Shown here one piece after another: positions 53,877 to 64,000 of a DNA stretch of 64,000 nt. The first letter of the stretch is position 1; the number at the start of each line of letters is the position of its first letter. A program made the translations under genes and the position numbers. This DNA comes from Polytrichum commune (lineage: Eukaryota; Streptophyta; Polytrichopsida; Polytrichales; Polytrichaceae). The stretch covers positions 72,927,554 to 72,991,553 of the forward strand of contig OX485803.1 of the NCBI GenBank assembly GCA_950295325.1, read 5' to 3'. A model generated the notes under the pieces. It was not told the origin of the DNA. It saw only the letters and a list, made by a program, of their open reading frames with translations, and did no database searches.

Positions 53877-54229
53877 GGGCCGGTTCACACTATGGCCAAA
53901 CTTCGAGAGGAGAAGCGTTTGGACCAATGAAAATGCATAAATGTCCAAAGTCTGTCCTCTCGGCCTTCACATTAGAGGCCGAAGTCCAAAGCACGTCGCC
54001 TCCAAAAGAGCCTAGGTGGCAGCACTTTTAGGAAGTTATGGCGCCAAGAGTTCGGCCTCTCGAGCCAAGTTTGGGTCAAGCAAAATGCTCGACCCAAACT
54101 TCCGTCGAGAGGCCGAACTTTTTTTTCATTAAAATATTTAAAATCTGAATATAGCTTCTCCTCTCGACATAGTTTGGTCTAGAAAAGTGACGCTTCTCCT
54201 CTCGACTTGGGCATAGTGTGAACCGGCCC
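53877..54229. mobile_element. 353-bp Tourist/Harbinger-like MITE
   Basis: Both ends read GGGCCGGTTCACACTATG inward, followed by GAGAGGAGAAGCG-type sequence. TAA is duplicated on each side (53874-53876, 54230-54232). The uninterrupted array unit near 54505 has GTGGTAAGTCCCAACTTCC with a single TAA. A 3-bp TAA duplication and GGGCC termini are diagnostic of PIF/Harbinger MITEs. Non-coding. Confidence 0.9.
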
Positions 54230-54536
54230 TAAGTCCCCACTTCCAACTCTCAACAACTAAGATTGCATGGATTGACCTCTAGTGACGTGGGACTTAGAAC
54301 TTGGGACCCCATGTGAAGTGGTGAGTCCCAACTTCCATGCTCTCAATGGTTGATTGCATGGATTGACCTCGTGTGACTTGGGACTTAGAACTTGGGACGC
54401 ATGTGAAGTGGTGAGTCCCAACTTCCATGCTCTCATCAGTTGAGATTGCATGGATTGACCTCAAATGACATGGGACTTAGAACTTAAGACCTTGTGTGAA
54501 GTGGTAAGTCCCAACTTCCATACTCTCAACAACTAA

Positions 54537-55821
54537 GAGCATATGCAATGCACTTGCCAACGGCGCTTGGCATGTGTGGCAATTTTGGTGCACCTCACCA
54601 TGCTCGGGAAGACTCCCGTTAGTCTCCCGCGTCTCGCCAAATACCTCCCGGTCTCGGCAAGTTTTATCCCTTTGCCGTGAGCTTTGTTCCTCCCGCTAGA
54701 CGTAGTCAACGCCCATGGTGGTAGTCGTAGAGGCGGAAAGGCCAAGGATTCTTTTTGGTGTTTGTTTCGTGTCTTGATGTTGGCCTGATTATTTGGTCTT
54801 TATTTTGTGTGTAGATGGTGGCCTGAATTTTTGGTCTCCATTTCGTGTCTTCATGCTGGCGTGATTTTTTTCTTTCCGTTTTGTATCTTTATGTTGGGGT
54901 TTTTTTTCCCCATCTTCACTCTTAATCACAATCACATTAGTCACATTAGTGCCTTGCGACTAATGTGCCTAATGTGACCAATGTGACTAATGCACTCACA
55001 AGGCATTAGTCGCATTAGTCACATCAGTGCAGACCTTGGAGAAGTGCCAAAATAACTATAGTTAACTAGATCTTTTTCAATACATTTTAGGGAACAACTA
55101 TAGTTAACTAGAAAAAAATCAAACCGATTTGAAGAATAACTATAGATAACTAGAAAAAAAATCCAAATATTATTATATATTCAAAGAACTTTGCCTCTTC
55201 ATTTGCTTGAATTGAGGGTCTTTAATATGCTCAGGCCATTGAGGATCATCAAGAAATGCCTATATACGATCATTACAATAGATTGGGCTCAATGTTATAC
55301 ATCACAATGTTGGGCTCTAGAACAATCTCCATATACACCACCAACACAAATAACACACTAGTGACACTATAACATTATAATAGAATTATGTGAACGTGAT
55401 GTGCTCAACTTTAGCTAATTAACTAGATGTTTAGTTAACTAAATATAACTATAGTTAACTAGACTTTTTGGTAGACTAAATTTAAAACAACTCTAGTTAA
55501 CTACATATTTTGGCAAGTCAAATCATGAACAACTATAGTTATGAAAGGCGACAGGTTAACTAATGGTTGAATTGGTTGGTGAGTTATCCAAGGTGTGCAT
55601 TAGTGCGACTGCTCTATGGGAGCCGGCCCATACCTCCGTGGCTACCCCACTCATGCCACCATGGCCCGCCCGCGACGCCACCATGGCCGCGGGAATGGGT
55701 AACGGGCTAGCATGGCGGGTGCCACATCGAGGCTACTGCCCGGCACCTCCCCACGCCACTCACCTGCAATACCCCGGGGGCCCTTCAAATGGCCTTTGAC
55801 GGGCGCCTATTGGTGATGCTC
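54537..55821. mobile_element. 1,285-bp composite insertion with TAA duplication
   Basis: It starts GAGCATATGCAATGC and ends with the inverse TTGGTGATGCTC. TAA lies on both sides (54534-54536, 55822-55824), and the undisturbed unit at 54250 reads CAACAACTAAGATTGC. The termini resemble plant MITEs beginning GAGCATCTCCAAT. Inside lie a family F element (55033-55594), a palindromic CATTAGTCGCATTAGTCAC tract and a GC-rich segment (55610-55800) unlike the neighbours. No transposase frame. Confidence 0.82.
55033..55594 (-). mobile_element. TIR element family F, copy 2 (nested, reverse)
   Basis: Ends ACCTTGGAGAAGTGCC and GAGTTATCCAAGGT. Subterminal AACTATAGTTAACTAGA occurs at least five times. The middle, with GATTGGGCTCAATGTTATAC, CAATGTTGGGCTC and ACACCACCAACACAAATAAC, is the reverse complement of 1083-1638 over its whole length. 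It sits inside the Harbinger-like insertion. Confidence 0.8.
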
Positions 55822-56437
55822 TAAGATTGCACGGATTGACCTCAAGTGACACATGACTTAGAACTTGGGACCCCGTGTGAAGTGGTGAGTCCCAACTTCC
55901 ATGCTCTCAACGGTTGAGATTGCACGGATTGACCTCGTGTGACTTGGGACTTAGAACTCGGGACCCCGTGTGAAGTGGTGAGTCCCCACTTCCATGCTCT
56001 CAAACAGTTGAGATTGCATGGATTGACCTCGTGTGACTTGGGACTAGAACTTGGGACGCGTGTGAAGTGGTGAGTCCCAACTTCCATGCTCTCGACGGTT
56101 GAGATTGCACGGATGGACCTCGTGTGACTTGGGACTTAGAACTTGGGACGCGTGTGAACCCACTGTTACATGGAGGGAAGCCGCAAAAGAAAGATGTCGA
56201 TTCAAGCAATCGTGGCATGGCAGTTGCAAACACAAGAAATGCTCCCATGGTTCGTACACTGGTGACAACAATTCGGCTCTTGCTTCCAAACAAATTCAAC
56301 CAAGTACTTGAGCCACATGAGACAAAGGCGAGATTGGAAGAATCTCAACTAATTTGGAGGGCTGCTACCTTATCTCGAATTTTGAAGTCTTGATTGCAAC
56401 CCAAGGATAGTTTGAAATGGACACATCATAGCAACTA

Positions 56438-56757
56438 CACTAAACACGGTATTTGGTGTCACAAGGTATTTCATGTCACCATGATAACGTTTTGGATGAC
56501 GCTTGTTATGAATAAGTTTACAAATATTGTCATGGATGATAGATGAGTTCATCCATTGGCCAAAACCCTACCTTCTCTTGTCAACAACTTGTGATGAAAT
56601 ATCGTCATGGATGATTGAATTTTGGATGAAGAATCACTTGATATGTGACAATAATCGCAACACTGTTAACCTATAATCCCCCAAAAAGTGTACAAGGAAT
56701 GATAAATAATGTTGGGTTCATATTTAGTGTTGGTGACACTAAACATCATGTTTAGTG
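56438..56757 (+). mobile_element. MITE family B, copy 3
   Basis: It runs CACTAAACACGGTATTTGGT to ACATCATGTTTAGTG, with TA directly on both sides (56436-56437, 56758-56759). This is the best-preserved copy of the family, 320 bp. The interior TTGTCATGGATGATAGATGA matches copies 1 and 2. Confidence 0.83.
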
Positions 56758-59101
56758 TACCTCTGCTAATATTACCATCTAAACTAGTACCCACTCCCAA
56801 AACGTTTTGAGTATTCAATCAGGATAATCCTTTCATACAACTGTAAATATCCTTAGGGTCCACCTAGACTATAAATATTTCCTCCAAGATTGTGGCCTAT
56901 GTGGCCCACTAACTAAAGGTCCTCAATTAATGGGAAGTTAGTGTTGATCCTGGTGACAATTTATAAACATTTTCCTATTAATACATTTTTGAAAATTAGT
57001 TTGAATTGCCAAGCTGAATACTATACTTGGCAATCAGGATATGCACACACTAATCTCTTTTACCAAAAGAGCTGTGATGACTGGAGACATGAGGTGTATC
57101 GTAGACATGCTACTAACCGTGCAGCACCACTTACCGTGCATGTCACGATACTCCACCATGCCACTTACCGTGTACTTATAATCTCGGCCGTCAAATTATA
57201 TCACATGCAATCTCAACCGTCCGATGTCTCTCAAACTCAATCATGACCGCGCCAATGACCTAAAACATCACTGTCAACTCACACTCATCATGGAGTTTCC
57301 TTCAGTCGAATCACATAGCAAGGTACGTGTAGATGTAGCAATTTGATGAAGATGAAAAGAGCAGACCTTGCCAGGGCCAAAAAAGAAGCAAAAATTTCAA
57401 CAACAACTTGAGAAGAAAATGGCTACACAAGTCAAAAGGACAATATCAAAACCTCATCAATTTCCTATGCCTACAAAGAAGAGGGCAACATTTGTAGCTC
57501 CTTTAGTGAAACCTAACATGCACGGTTAGTGAATGGCACATTGATCACACATTGATGCATATAGTTGTGAACTTGATTGTAGAAAGGTTACAACTTTTCA
57601 AATACAATTGTCATTTCATTTTACCACAATACTCTCATCTCATTTACTAATTACAAATTTTAAATTTTTTTAAAAAAAGGTTTAACCCACCTTGTGGAAA
57701 ACCATTTGAAACCCAAATATGCACGGTTAGTAGCATGTCTACGATACTTCTCATCCATTCGACATGAAAACTTGACCCCTATATACATTTGTTGCCGATT
57801 CATCTCAATGTATGTAGACTAATTTGGGGTCTTTAAGACTACAATAAGAAGTCTGTTGTCAAATCAATTGAAAACAATAAAATCCAATGGGGTGCATATT
57901 ATTTTCATGGCTTTTATGTTGGATGAATGAGAGGTACGCTCGTATGCAATAGTTGCTTCCCTCCGTAACCACACCTATTTCGGATACTTAAAGTGTCGGT
58001 GAGGTTTGGTTGCTTAGAGTGATCCAATTTATATGCCAATTATCTCATTGGGTTAGATTTTCAAAGCAAAAATTAAAAACCATGTAATAAAGAAAACTAG
58101 CGTTGGGGTTCAAAGTCCCGACGTGAATGGGTGACAGTTCACCATCAAAATATGCGAATGATATTTTCCATTTTTGAGAGTGCAACATCACATTTGTTAA
58201 CCTCAATATTGCAATATTGAATAATGTGCATGATTTATATAAAAAGTATGTGGAAACGATTAGCAACATGAGCCATGATGACAGAATCTGCATACTTCAT
58301 CTCAATATCATACGTTAATAATGGCATGAAAGCTTGCAAAACATGCAAGTAATTTAAGAGAAATTGAAGGAAATCTTAATAAGTGAACATTTTTCACATG
58401 AGCCCATGTAAGTGCAAGTTTGTATTGGTGTCTTTATATGGGCTAGCTTGTGTGATATTTACGATGATCCATTTTTTTCCTATCCTTCACGTAACAATTG
58501 ATAAGTACATGTGAACATAGAGAGTAGTATTTGAGACATATGACATGCCTTATGTTTTATTGCCATGCTTCAGGATACCATAAGATTCTCATATATTTCT
58601 TCTACAAGTGTCATACACTCTTGCATATTTTATATATGTCCATTATATATATAAACATGTGCCACCGGTAGGCATGAGCATAACAAGTAAACCTTCATAC
58701 TAGATAATAAGTTTCTTCAAATCACTAATGCCTACAGGTGACACATGGAACTGTGTAGAAGTTTTGTGTAGTAGAAGCATGCCATGTGGCACTTTACTAC
58801 AATGAAATCGTGTCAAACCTACTTATCGTAGGTGGTAGTAAACCACATAGAATATGTGCAGTAATGTATGGATGATGCCAGAAACCACACATAAGTATTG
58901 TACATCACTCACATAAACACAAACAATATATGCAACATGCATATGGCAAAAATGTATGATCTTATCTCGAGCTCAAACATACTAAATTGAAATCCCAAAT
59001 TATTTGGGGAAAAGGAAAACAAGAATACGCAAAGGGCTTAATGAACCCCACATTTATTGAATTAAAATTCATGTTGAGGCAAAATTTATTGTAAGTTATT
59101 A
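56758..59101. other. No gene recognised
   Basis: AT-rich sequence. A phrase near 57730-57760 and 57895-57940 (ATGTTGGATGAATGAGAGGT) recurs near 53190 and 60250, marking another degraded dispersed repeat. No frame is convincing. Confidence 0.4.
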
Positions 59102-59317
59102 CACTAAATAAGTTATTTAGTGCAGTCACTGTTTGAAACCACACAATGTTATAATTGTTTACTGTATATCTCATTTTTTGTCAACAAAGGTCACATTGGT
59201 TGTTCGGACATTACAAAACATTACCATCTATACTTGGTAAAAGAATGCATCAATAGCAAAAATATTAAGTATTGTTTGATTCAAACTAGTAAGTGACACT
59301 AAATATTATATATAGTG
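59102..59317 (+). mobile_element. MITE family C, copy 2
   Basis: 216 bp from CACTAAATAAGTTATTTAGT to CACTAAATATTATATATAGT plus G, flanked by TA on both sides (59100-59101, 59318-59319). The interior TGTCAACAAAGGTCACATTG matches copy 1 at 34781. Confidence 0.83.
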
Positions 59318-60359
59318 TAGGATTCTTAAGTGCAAAGAGCTAGACAACAATTAATGGATAAAATAGAGTTACTACGGTTTGCATGGGGTTGGGTTTACGT
59401 GTCATGCCGCCATGTATCCCAACAAACTTAGAAGTTGAAGCTCAAAAAAACAGACTAGCTAGATTTAAGGATTGAAACCTCTAACGAAGAGGATGCATCA
59501 AACTAGCAATTACGCACTCATGTTTTATTTATATATATATTTTTGGGTTGATTTTGTTGGTTTTTTTCTTAATTGGTACATGACACCACAACTTGACACT
59601 TAAGAGACTCTTCACCCCCTTGATCAAAGCTGCAAACTTTATGTAAATCATGAGGTGGGTTTACGGGCAAGGATGTTGCATATATAGACCTATTATTACT
59701 TTAGCGCAATGAATGTGAGATCTCCATGCATCATAGCTTTCTCTTTGCAAATAAAGTCATTATCCAAGGAAGCCAATTGAACACCCGTGTATCTTTGCAC
59801 TTATCAACACAAGAGTGGAATTAACGACATACTTTTGGGGATTGATGCTTCTTTTATGGTTAGAATTGCAAAACCATGCACTCAGTTCTATGAAGAGGCC
59901 TTCTTCAAATGAGGATGATACATGAGGCCCACCATTTTGTATGTTAAGCAACTTTATTTGAATAGCAATTGTGCATGCATGTGTGTGTTTTGCATGACCT
60001 CCAAACTAAACCCTAGGGAAGAAGACACACTAGACTTTCATTGACACACAAACATGTTTGAATCCACGACCTTGTGGCAGGCCAAGAGGAAATTCTCACA
60101 TACGAGCAAATCTCTCATTCATCCAACATAAAACTTGGACCTATCATTTCATCTCAAGTGACTTCAACCATACTAATTTGGGGTATTTGAAATTATTATG
60201 GTGTTGAATCAACCCCCCAAAATACCTCTAGAATGCACACTATTTCAGTCCTTTTATGTTTGATGAACGAGAGGTCAATTACGCATGTACGTGATAATTC
60301 CTTCTCACCTTGTGGCATCATACCACACCTCATGAAGTCGGGTTTTCATCATGGGTGGT
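59318..60359. other. No gene recognised
   Basis: AT-rich, with short frames only. Confidence 0.45.
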
Positions 60360-60848
60360 ACATTGTTTATGATATTTAGTGTAATGTACACTGTTTGTGA
60401 AGAGCCTAAACTAGATGCGCAGAGGTCTCAAAGTGTCATAACCGCTAGTTGCCAAATGTGATACTATTAATCAATGTAAGTAACTTTTTGAAATGTGTGT
60501 GTGTGTTTGTTTTTTTTTTCCATTATGACAATTAGTGTAGCACATTGGGATACTTGGGATGATAGTGTATGTTCTAGTATGTAAGGGGAGAATATTATTG
60601 AGCATACCATTGTCAAGTGTCATTTGTGAATAATTTAATCAAATTATAGACCATTGTGTAACATGGGCATACACCTCATAACACCATTGAACACACTCAT
60701 GCCAAGGTGTTAATAAGTGCACTTGAACGCCAATGTCATGATGTGACACTAATGGTGATGTTGTTGGTCATTAGTGTAATCTAGCATATGCCTCAAAATA
60801 GGATATTTGACACTATTACGCATGTGACACTAAATACCATAAATGGTG
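60360..60848 (+). mobile_element. TIR element family D, copy 3
   Basis: Left end GTTTATGATATTTAGTGTAA and right end GACACTAAATACCATAAATG, continuing GTG. The interior AAACTAGATGCGCAGAGGTC, TGTGTAACATGGGCATACAC and AATAAGTGCACTTGAACGCC matches copy 1. Confidence 0.75.
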
Positions 60849-60866
60849 TTACATAACTCACTCTAC

Positions 60867-60939
60867 ACAAGGAAGGAGTAAGAAAGAAGAAGAAAGAAGA
60901 AGAAAGAAATAGAAAGGGGTGTCGGTGATCAAGGCACAA

Positions 60940-60974
<35 letters not shown>

Positions 60975-60986
60975 GAGAGAGAGAGG
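60867..60986. repeat. Purine microsatellite cluster
   Basis: A GAAGAAAGAA run at 60873-60915 is followed by (GA)n at 60940-60986 with one GC interruption. It directly follows the family D element. Confidence 0.9.
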
Positions 60987-61365
60987 TAAAAGCTTAAGTT
61001 CCAGATTCACTGCTTTCATTCCTGTGCTAGAAGCCAGCTCGGGGGGAGCTTGGCTATGGCGATGCATGCAACCTTTGCAACGCCACAAGGTCAGGCAGCT
61101 GGGTAGATACTGAGACAAACAGACACAAACTCAGGAACCTTCTCATCCACCGCCTAATTGCTACATATCATACGTGGGAAGCATGTGAGGCCTGTATCAG
61201 TCTCTGATGGCAAACAGCTAAGTTAAGTTGTGATGATTTGACAAAATGCATCACAAGATGTTAGCAAATGTGGACCACATCTGCAGTAGATTAATGTTCC
61301 GGGTGTGGTAGTTTATCTTAGGATCTGTACTAGCCAGGGCTGCAGAACATGTTTCACAGATCTTA

Positions 61366-61402
61366 AGGAAAGAAGGAAGGAAGGAAGGAAGGAAGGAAGG
61401 AA
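61366..61402. repeat. (GGAA)n microsatellite
   Basis: About nine AAGG units. Confidence 0.9.
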
Positions 61403-61725
61403 ATGGGGGCAGCAACATCTGGAGCAGATTGTAGAGTTCGATCTTGGCAGAGCGCTCTGTCTGTGATGGCCTTGTGATTACGGGGGTAACCTCAAGTTTT
61501 GAGATGCAAGATTATGTGAAGGAGATGGGCTGACTGTGATTTGGTTAAGTTTTTGATGAGATGCAGAAGAAGAAGAAGATGCTGAGCATCTGAAGATGAT
61601 GACGTTGAGGGAGTAATTAAGTTAACCCGTGTTGGTGGTGGTGTGTACACAAGATAGATTTGCTTTTGTGGTAGAGTTGTGTAGAGTAGGATCTTTTTGT
61701 GACGCGGTGGCTCGGGTGGTGGAGG

Positions 61726-61730
<5 letters not shown>

Positions 61731-61761
<31 letters not shown>
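61731..61761. repeat. (TG)n microsatellite
   Basis: About 15 uninterrupted TG units, followed by TTTGGGGGG. Confidence 0.9.
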
Positions 61762-61764
<3 letters not shown>

Positions 61765-63664
61765 GGGGGTTGGTTAGGGTTAAGTTATTTCCTTTTGGGC
61801 CACATTTGGGGAATGGCCTAAACTTTAAACTGGAGACGAAGCGTGGGGGATAGTCTTGGGGTGTCGTGTTGTGTGGGAGTCTCTTCTCTTCTCTAGCGGC
61901 AGGAAGGAGAGTACAGTGACGGTGGCAGTTTTGCAGCATTTTGAGAGGAGCGTTGCAACATTGCTTCTTCAATCTGCACAAGGAGGTTGTGCGTCTCTCT
62001 CTTTCTCGCTTTGTTCCAGGTTCATTTGGGTTGGTAAGTATGCATGTTGTTGACATAACCCCATCGTAGTGTTGTTCGAGGTCTTAAATTCGAGACCTTG
62101 GGCTTGGGTTTCCATTAGAGCGCCTGCCTAATTACACCCGGGGGGGGATCCGAACCGGAAAAAGACAAACAATTGGGTACTGGGCTATCTCAATTCCACC
62201 TGGTTTATGTCATCTTCCTTGGGACGCTAGTGGTTGGGTGTGTTTGGAGGCTCCCCCAGGGTTAGGCACCACGATTGGAGAGTTATTTAACTTCGATCTT
62301 AGATGATATTGTGGGATATTTTTCTCAACGATACAGGCATTTCTTTTCCTTCACAACAGTGAGAAGGCCAGCACCTTGAGACGATTTCGTTGTGAGGATT
62401 TGTAATTATCGAACTTAGCCCTGTAGTTTTGAAGTTGCTGCACCCTTGGCTGTAGAACAGATCCTTGAGAGATCATAAAGTTCTGTGGAAGGTGACGAAC
62501 ATATGCGTAGATTGGCAGTACACTGTTTTAAGATCGTGATTGAGGGTGAAGAGGTGGAGGATTCTCGACCACTTCTTGTTATTTCAAGAGACAGCAGATC
62601 CACAAAACATGGTCATCTGTCGTACGCATAGGAAATTGCACTTATTTTGGGTCCATTGATTGAGGAGCATGTTGATGATTAAATCCCAGTATTTTGGATG
62701 TTTTTATTGCGGTGAGGCTGTTGAGACAAGAATAGATACAGGAACATTTTATTACAATATAGAAGGTTCTGTGTCGTTGCTGTGGGCCAATGCCACTTGA
62801 GTTTGATTCCAGAAGTTGTCAGTACCTGACTAGGTCCCGCAAAGAGATATCCCTCAGATTGCAGATCCACAAGCTCAATTTGCTTTGGAGTCCAGTGGTA
62901 TCTTTTTTTAAAGTGCTGGGGCCACCTGCTTATGTCATCTTTAGGCCCTCTTGAGTAGTTTTGCGTCCCATGTTGAAAATATAATATCCGGGAACACTGA
63001 TTTGGGGAAGGTATCTTATTAGGTAATTTTTGTGGTAGAGATTTAGTCAAAAAGAGGTTTGATCTCAGGTTTACAATGATACTATGTCTCTCTCAGTATT
63101 GTCTGCATCTGATTGCAACACATTGTGTAGGACGATGTTCAAATGTCACAATGATAATCCTTAAATTGCCTTCAAACCTAACCTGACCTTACAATGCTCA
63201 TGCAGACCTAAGAGATTGTTTTGCCAATATTGTTTTGTTTTTTTGTGTCTGGGAGCAGAGTTGGAAGCAAGTCTGGGTTTACGATGGCGCTCTGAGCTCA
63301 ACGACATGCACCACAGCTCTATCTTGAGCTGTTTATCAACAACGAAGCATGAGAGAAATATAGCGGTCCTTTCAATTATGATTCTATGGTACCGTCATTT
63401 GCAAGAAGTGTGTGTAAACTCCTTCTCTTGTGAAGGACATAGGACACCAACTATTTTCAAGTGGATTCTTCATCTGGTAGTATATTATCTGGCTAGAGCC
63501 CGTGAAAAAATTTATGGTAAAAACATCACATGTTGTACCTCCAATACTGAGGCTTTCCTTTCGATATTTTTAGGGTGCACAAGTTCTGAGAACATTCAGC
63601 TCCTCAAAGATTTTTAAACCTATGATCCTTTTTTTTCCAAGGTCATTCAATTTCCTATCCTCAG
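61762..63664. other. Possible transcribed leader region, no confirmed gene
   Basis: From about 61880 the sequence is less AT-rich and has a pyrimidine-rich leader look (CTCTTCTCTTCTCTAGCGG, GTCTCTCTCTTTCTCGC). A good donor stands at 62034 (TTG|GTAAGTATG), and an acceptor-like GGGAGCAG precedes 63259. A frame of about 120 codons follows to 63617 without a recognised domain. A plus-strand gene with untranslated 5' exons is possible, but this is weak. Confidence 0.25.
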
Positions 63665-63772
63665 GTTTATGAGGTTTGCAAGCTCCATTACTATGTGTGT
63701 GATTTTACATACAGACCAGGTAATGATCAACTATGGTTTGAGAAGTTTGGAATCATGGAACAAGGAGTCTGA
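63665..63772 (+). CDS. Possible terminal exon of an unidentified gene
   Basis: After a pyrimidine-rich acceptor (CCTATCCTCAG) the frame encodes 35 residues including VYEVCKLHYYVCDFTYRPGN and LWFEKFGIMEQGV, then TGA. The composition is protein-like (Cys, Tyr and Trp in a natural-looking pattern), but 35 open codons can arise by chance and no family was recognised. A GTAATG just after the codons for YRP could also serve as a donor. Confidence 0.2.
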   Translation, partial: VYEVCKLHYYVCDFTYRPGNDQLWFEKFGIMEQGV

Positions 63773-64000
63773 ATCAGTGGCTCCAACAGGAACACCAATG
63801 AACCTGGAGCTCCATCTCTGAATCAATCAACCATTTCACTGTACTGCTCCATGTGTTTCTAATGTGTTCGTGCGTTGCCCCCCTTTATGTATACATTGGG
63901 CACCACATCTCGTCGCTTTTGGACAATTGCTTCACCACCAATTGGTCCAAGAGGCTCGAGTTTGAGAAGCATGAGATTGAATTGAACCCTGAAACTGCAG

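Larger units (their letters stand above)
53840..56160 (+). repeat. Array of 91-94-bp tandem units, split by two insertions
   Basis: The phrase GATTGCAYGGATTGACCT recurs at 54261, 54352, 54444, 55825, 55918, 56012 and 56103. Each is followed by ACTTGGGACTTAGAACTTGG, GAAGTGGTGAGTCCCAACTT and CCATGCTCTCAA. Spacing is 91-94 bp, not a multiple of three on average, so conserved coding is unlikely. A MITE at 53877-54229 and a larger element at 54537-55821 interrupt it. Confidence 0.88.

Noticed and set aside
55842-56087. Repetitive minus-strand frame in the 92-bp array (repeating SHGVPSSKS)
   Set aside because: The unit spacing is 91-94 bp, so the frame is not kept between units. The apparent protein repeat comes from the DNA array.
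61622-62056. 144-codon minus-strand frame with a Thr-His run
   Set aside because: The run is the translation of the (TG)n microsatellite read backward. The rest has no domain, and the start is not supported.
62087-62150. tRNA- or SINE-like stretch (TTAGAGCGCCTGCCTAATTAC)
   Set aside because: It resembles a tRNA-derived phrase, but no cloverleaf or clear A and B boxes at correct spacing could be drawn.

Overview
The window is nuclear DNA of a land plant. It holds spliced protein genes with GT..AG introns, two products that look plastid-targeted (coproporphyrinogen III oxidase and a small LEA-like protein), a plant-type OTU protease, a plant PI31/PTRE1 proteasome regulator, an interstitial TTTAGGG telomere-type tract and many non-autonomous DNA transposons. 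I cannot name the species. A non-seed plant such as a moss would fit the divergent but recognisable proteins and the lack of obvious LTR retrotransposon coding sequence, but this is only an impression. No virus, CRISPR array, rRNA or convincing tRNA was seen.

Layout. 1-7,010 is a layered deposit of short inverted-repeat elements inserted into one another. 7,364-8,690 (+) is a two-exon LEA-like gene with a G-box/ABRE in its promoter. 13,301-14,693 (-) is a VTT/SNARE-associated membrane protein. 17,338-18,003 (-) is an intronless prolyl-4-hydroxylase-like 2OG-Fe(II) oxygenase. 18,271-20,197 is a 1.9-kb TIR element. 22,656-23,135 (-) is an unidentified reading frame with one in-frame stop. 23.2-25,470 (+) is an OTU deubiquitinase whose 5' exons are not resolved. 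26,810-33,039 (-) is an 11-exon coproporphyrinogen III oxidase. 36,318-40,765 (-) is a 9-exon PI31/PTRE1 gene. 41-61 kb is repeat-dominated, with dispersed short TIR elements, a 91-94-bp satellite-like array split by two insertions, and microsatellites. 61-64 kb is less repetitive and may carry exons of a gene running off the right edge.

The genes do not form a pathway. They are housekeeping or stress functions (haem/chlorophyll synthesis, proteasome regulation, deubiquitination, membrane transport, hydroxylation, desiccation protection) in a gene island of about 34 kb between two repeat-rich flanks.

The most informative part of the window is the transposon record. At least seven families of short inverted-repeat elements (A-G) occur in two to four copies here. 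Several insertions can be read against an uninterrupted related copy in the same window, which gives target-site duplications directly: TA, TAA and TTAA/TA. One family of long foldback hairpins sits in an intron of each of the two large genes. No transposase gene was found, so all would depend on enzymes encoded elsewhere.
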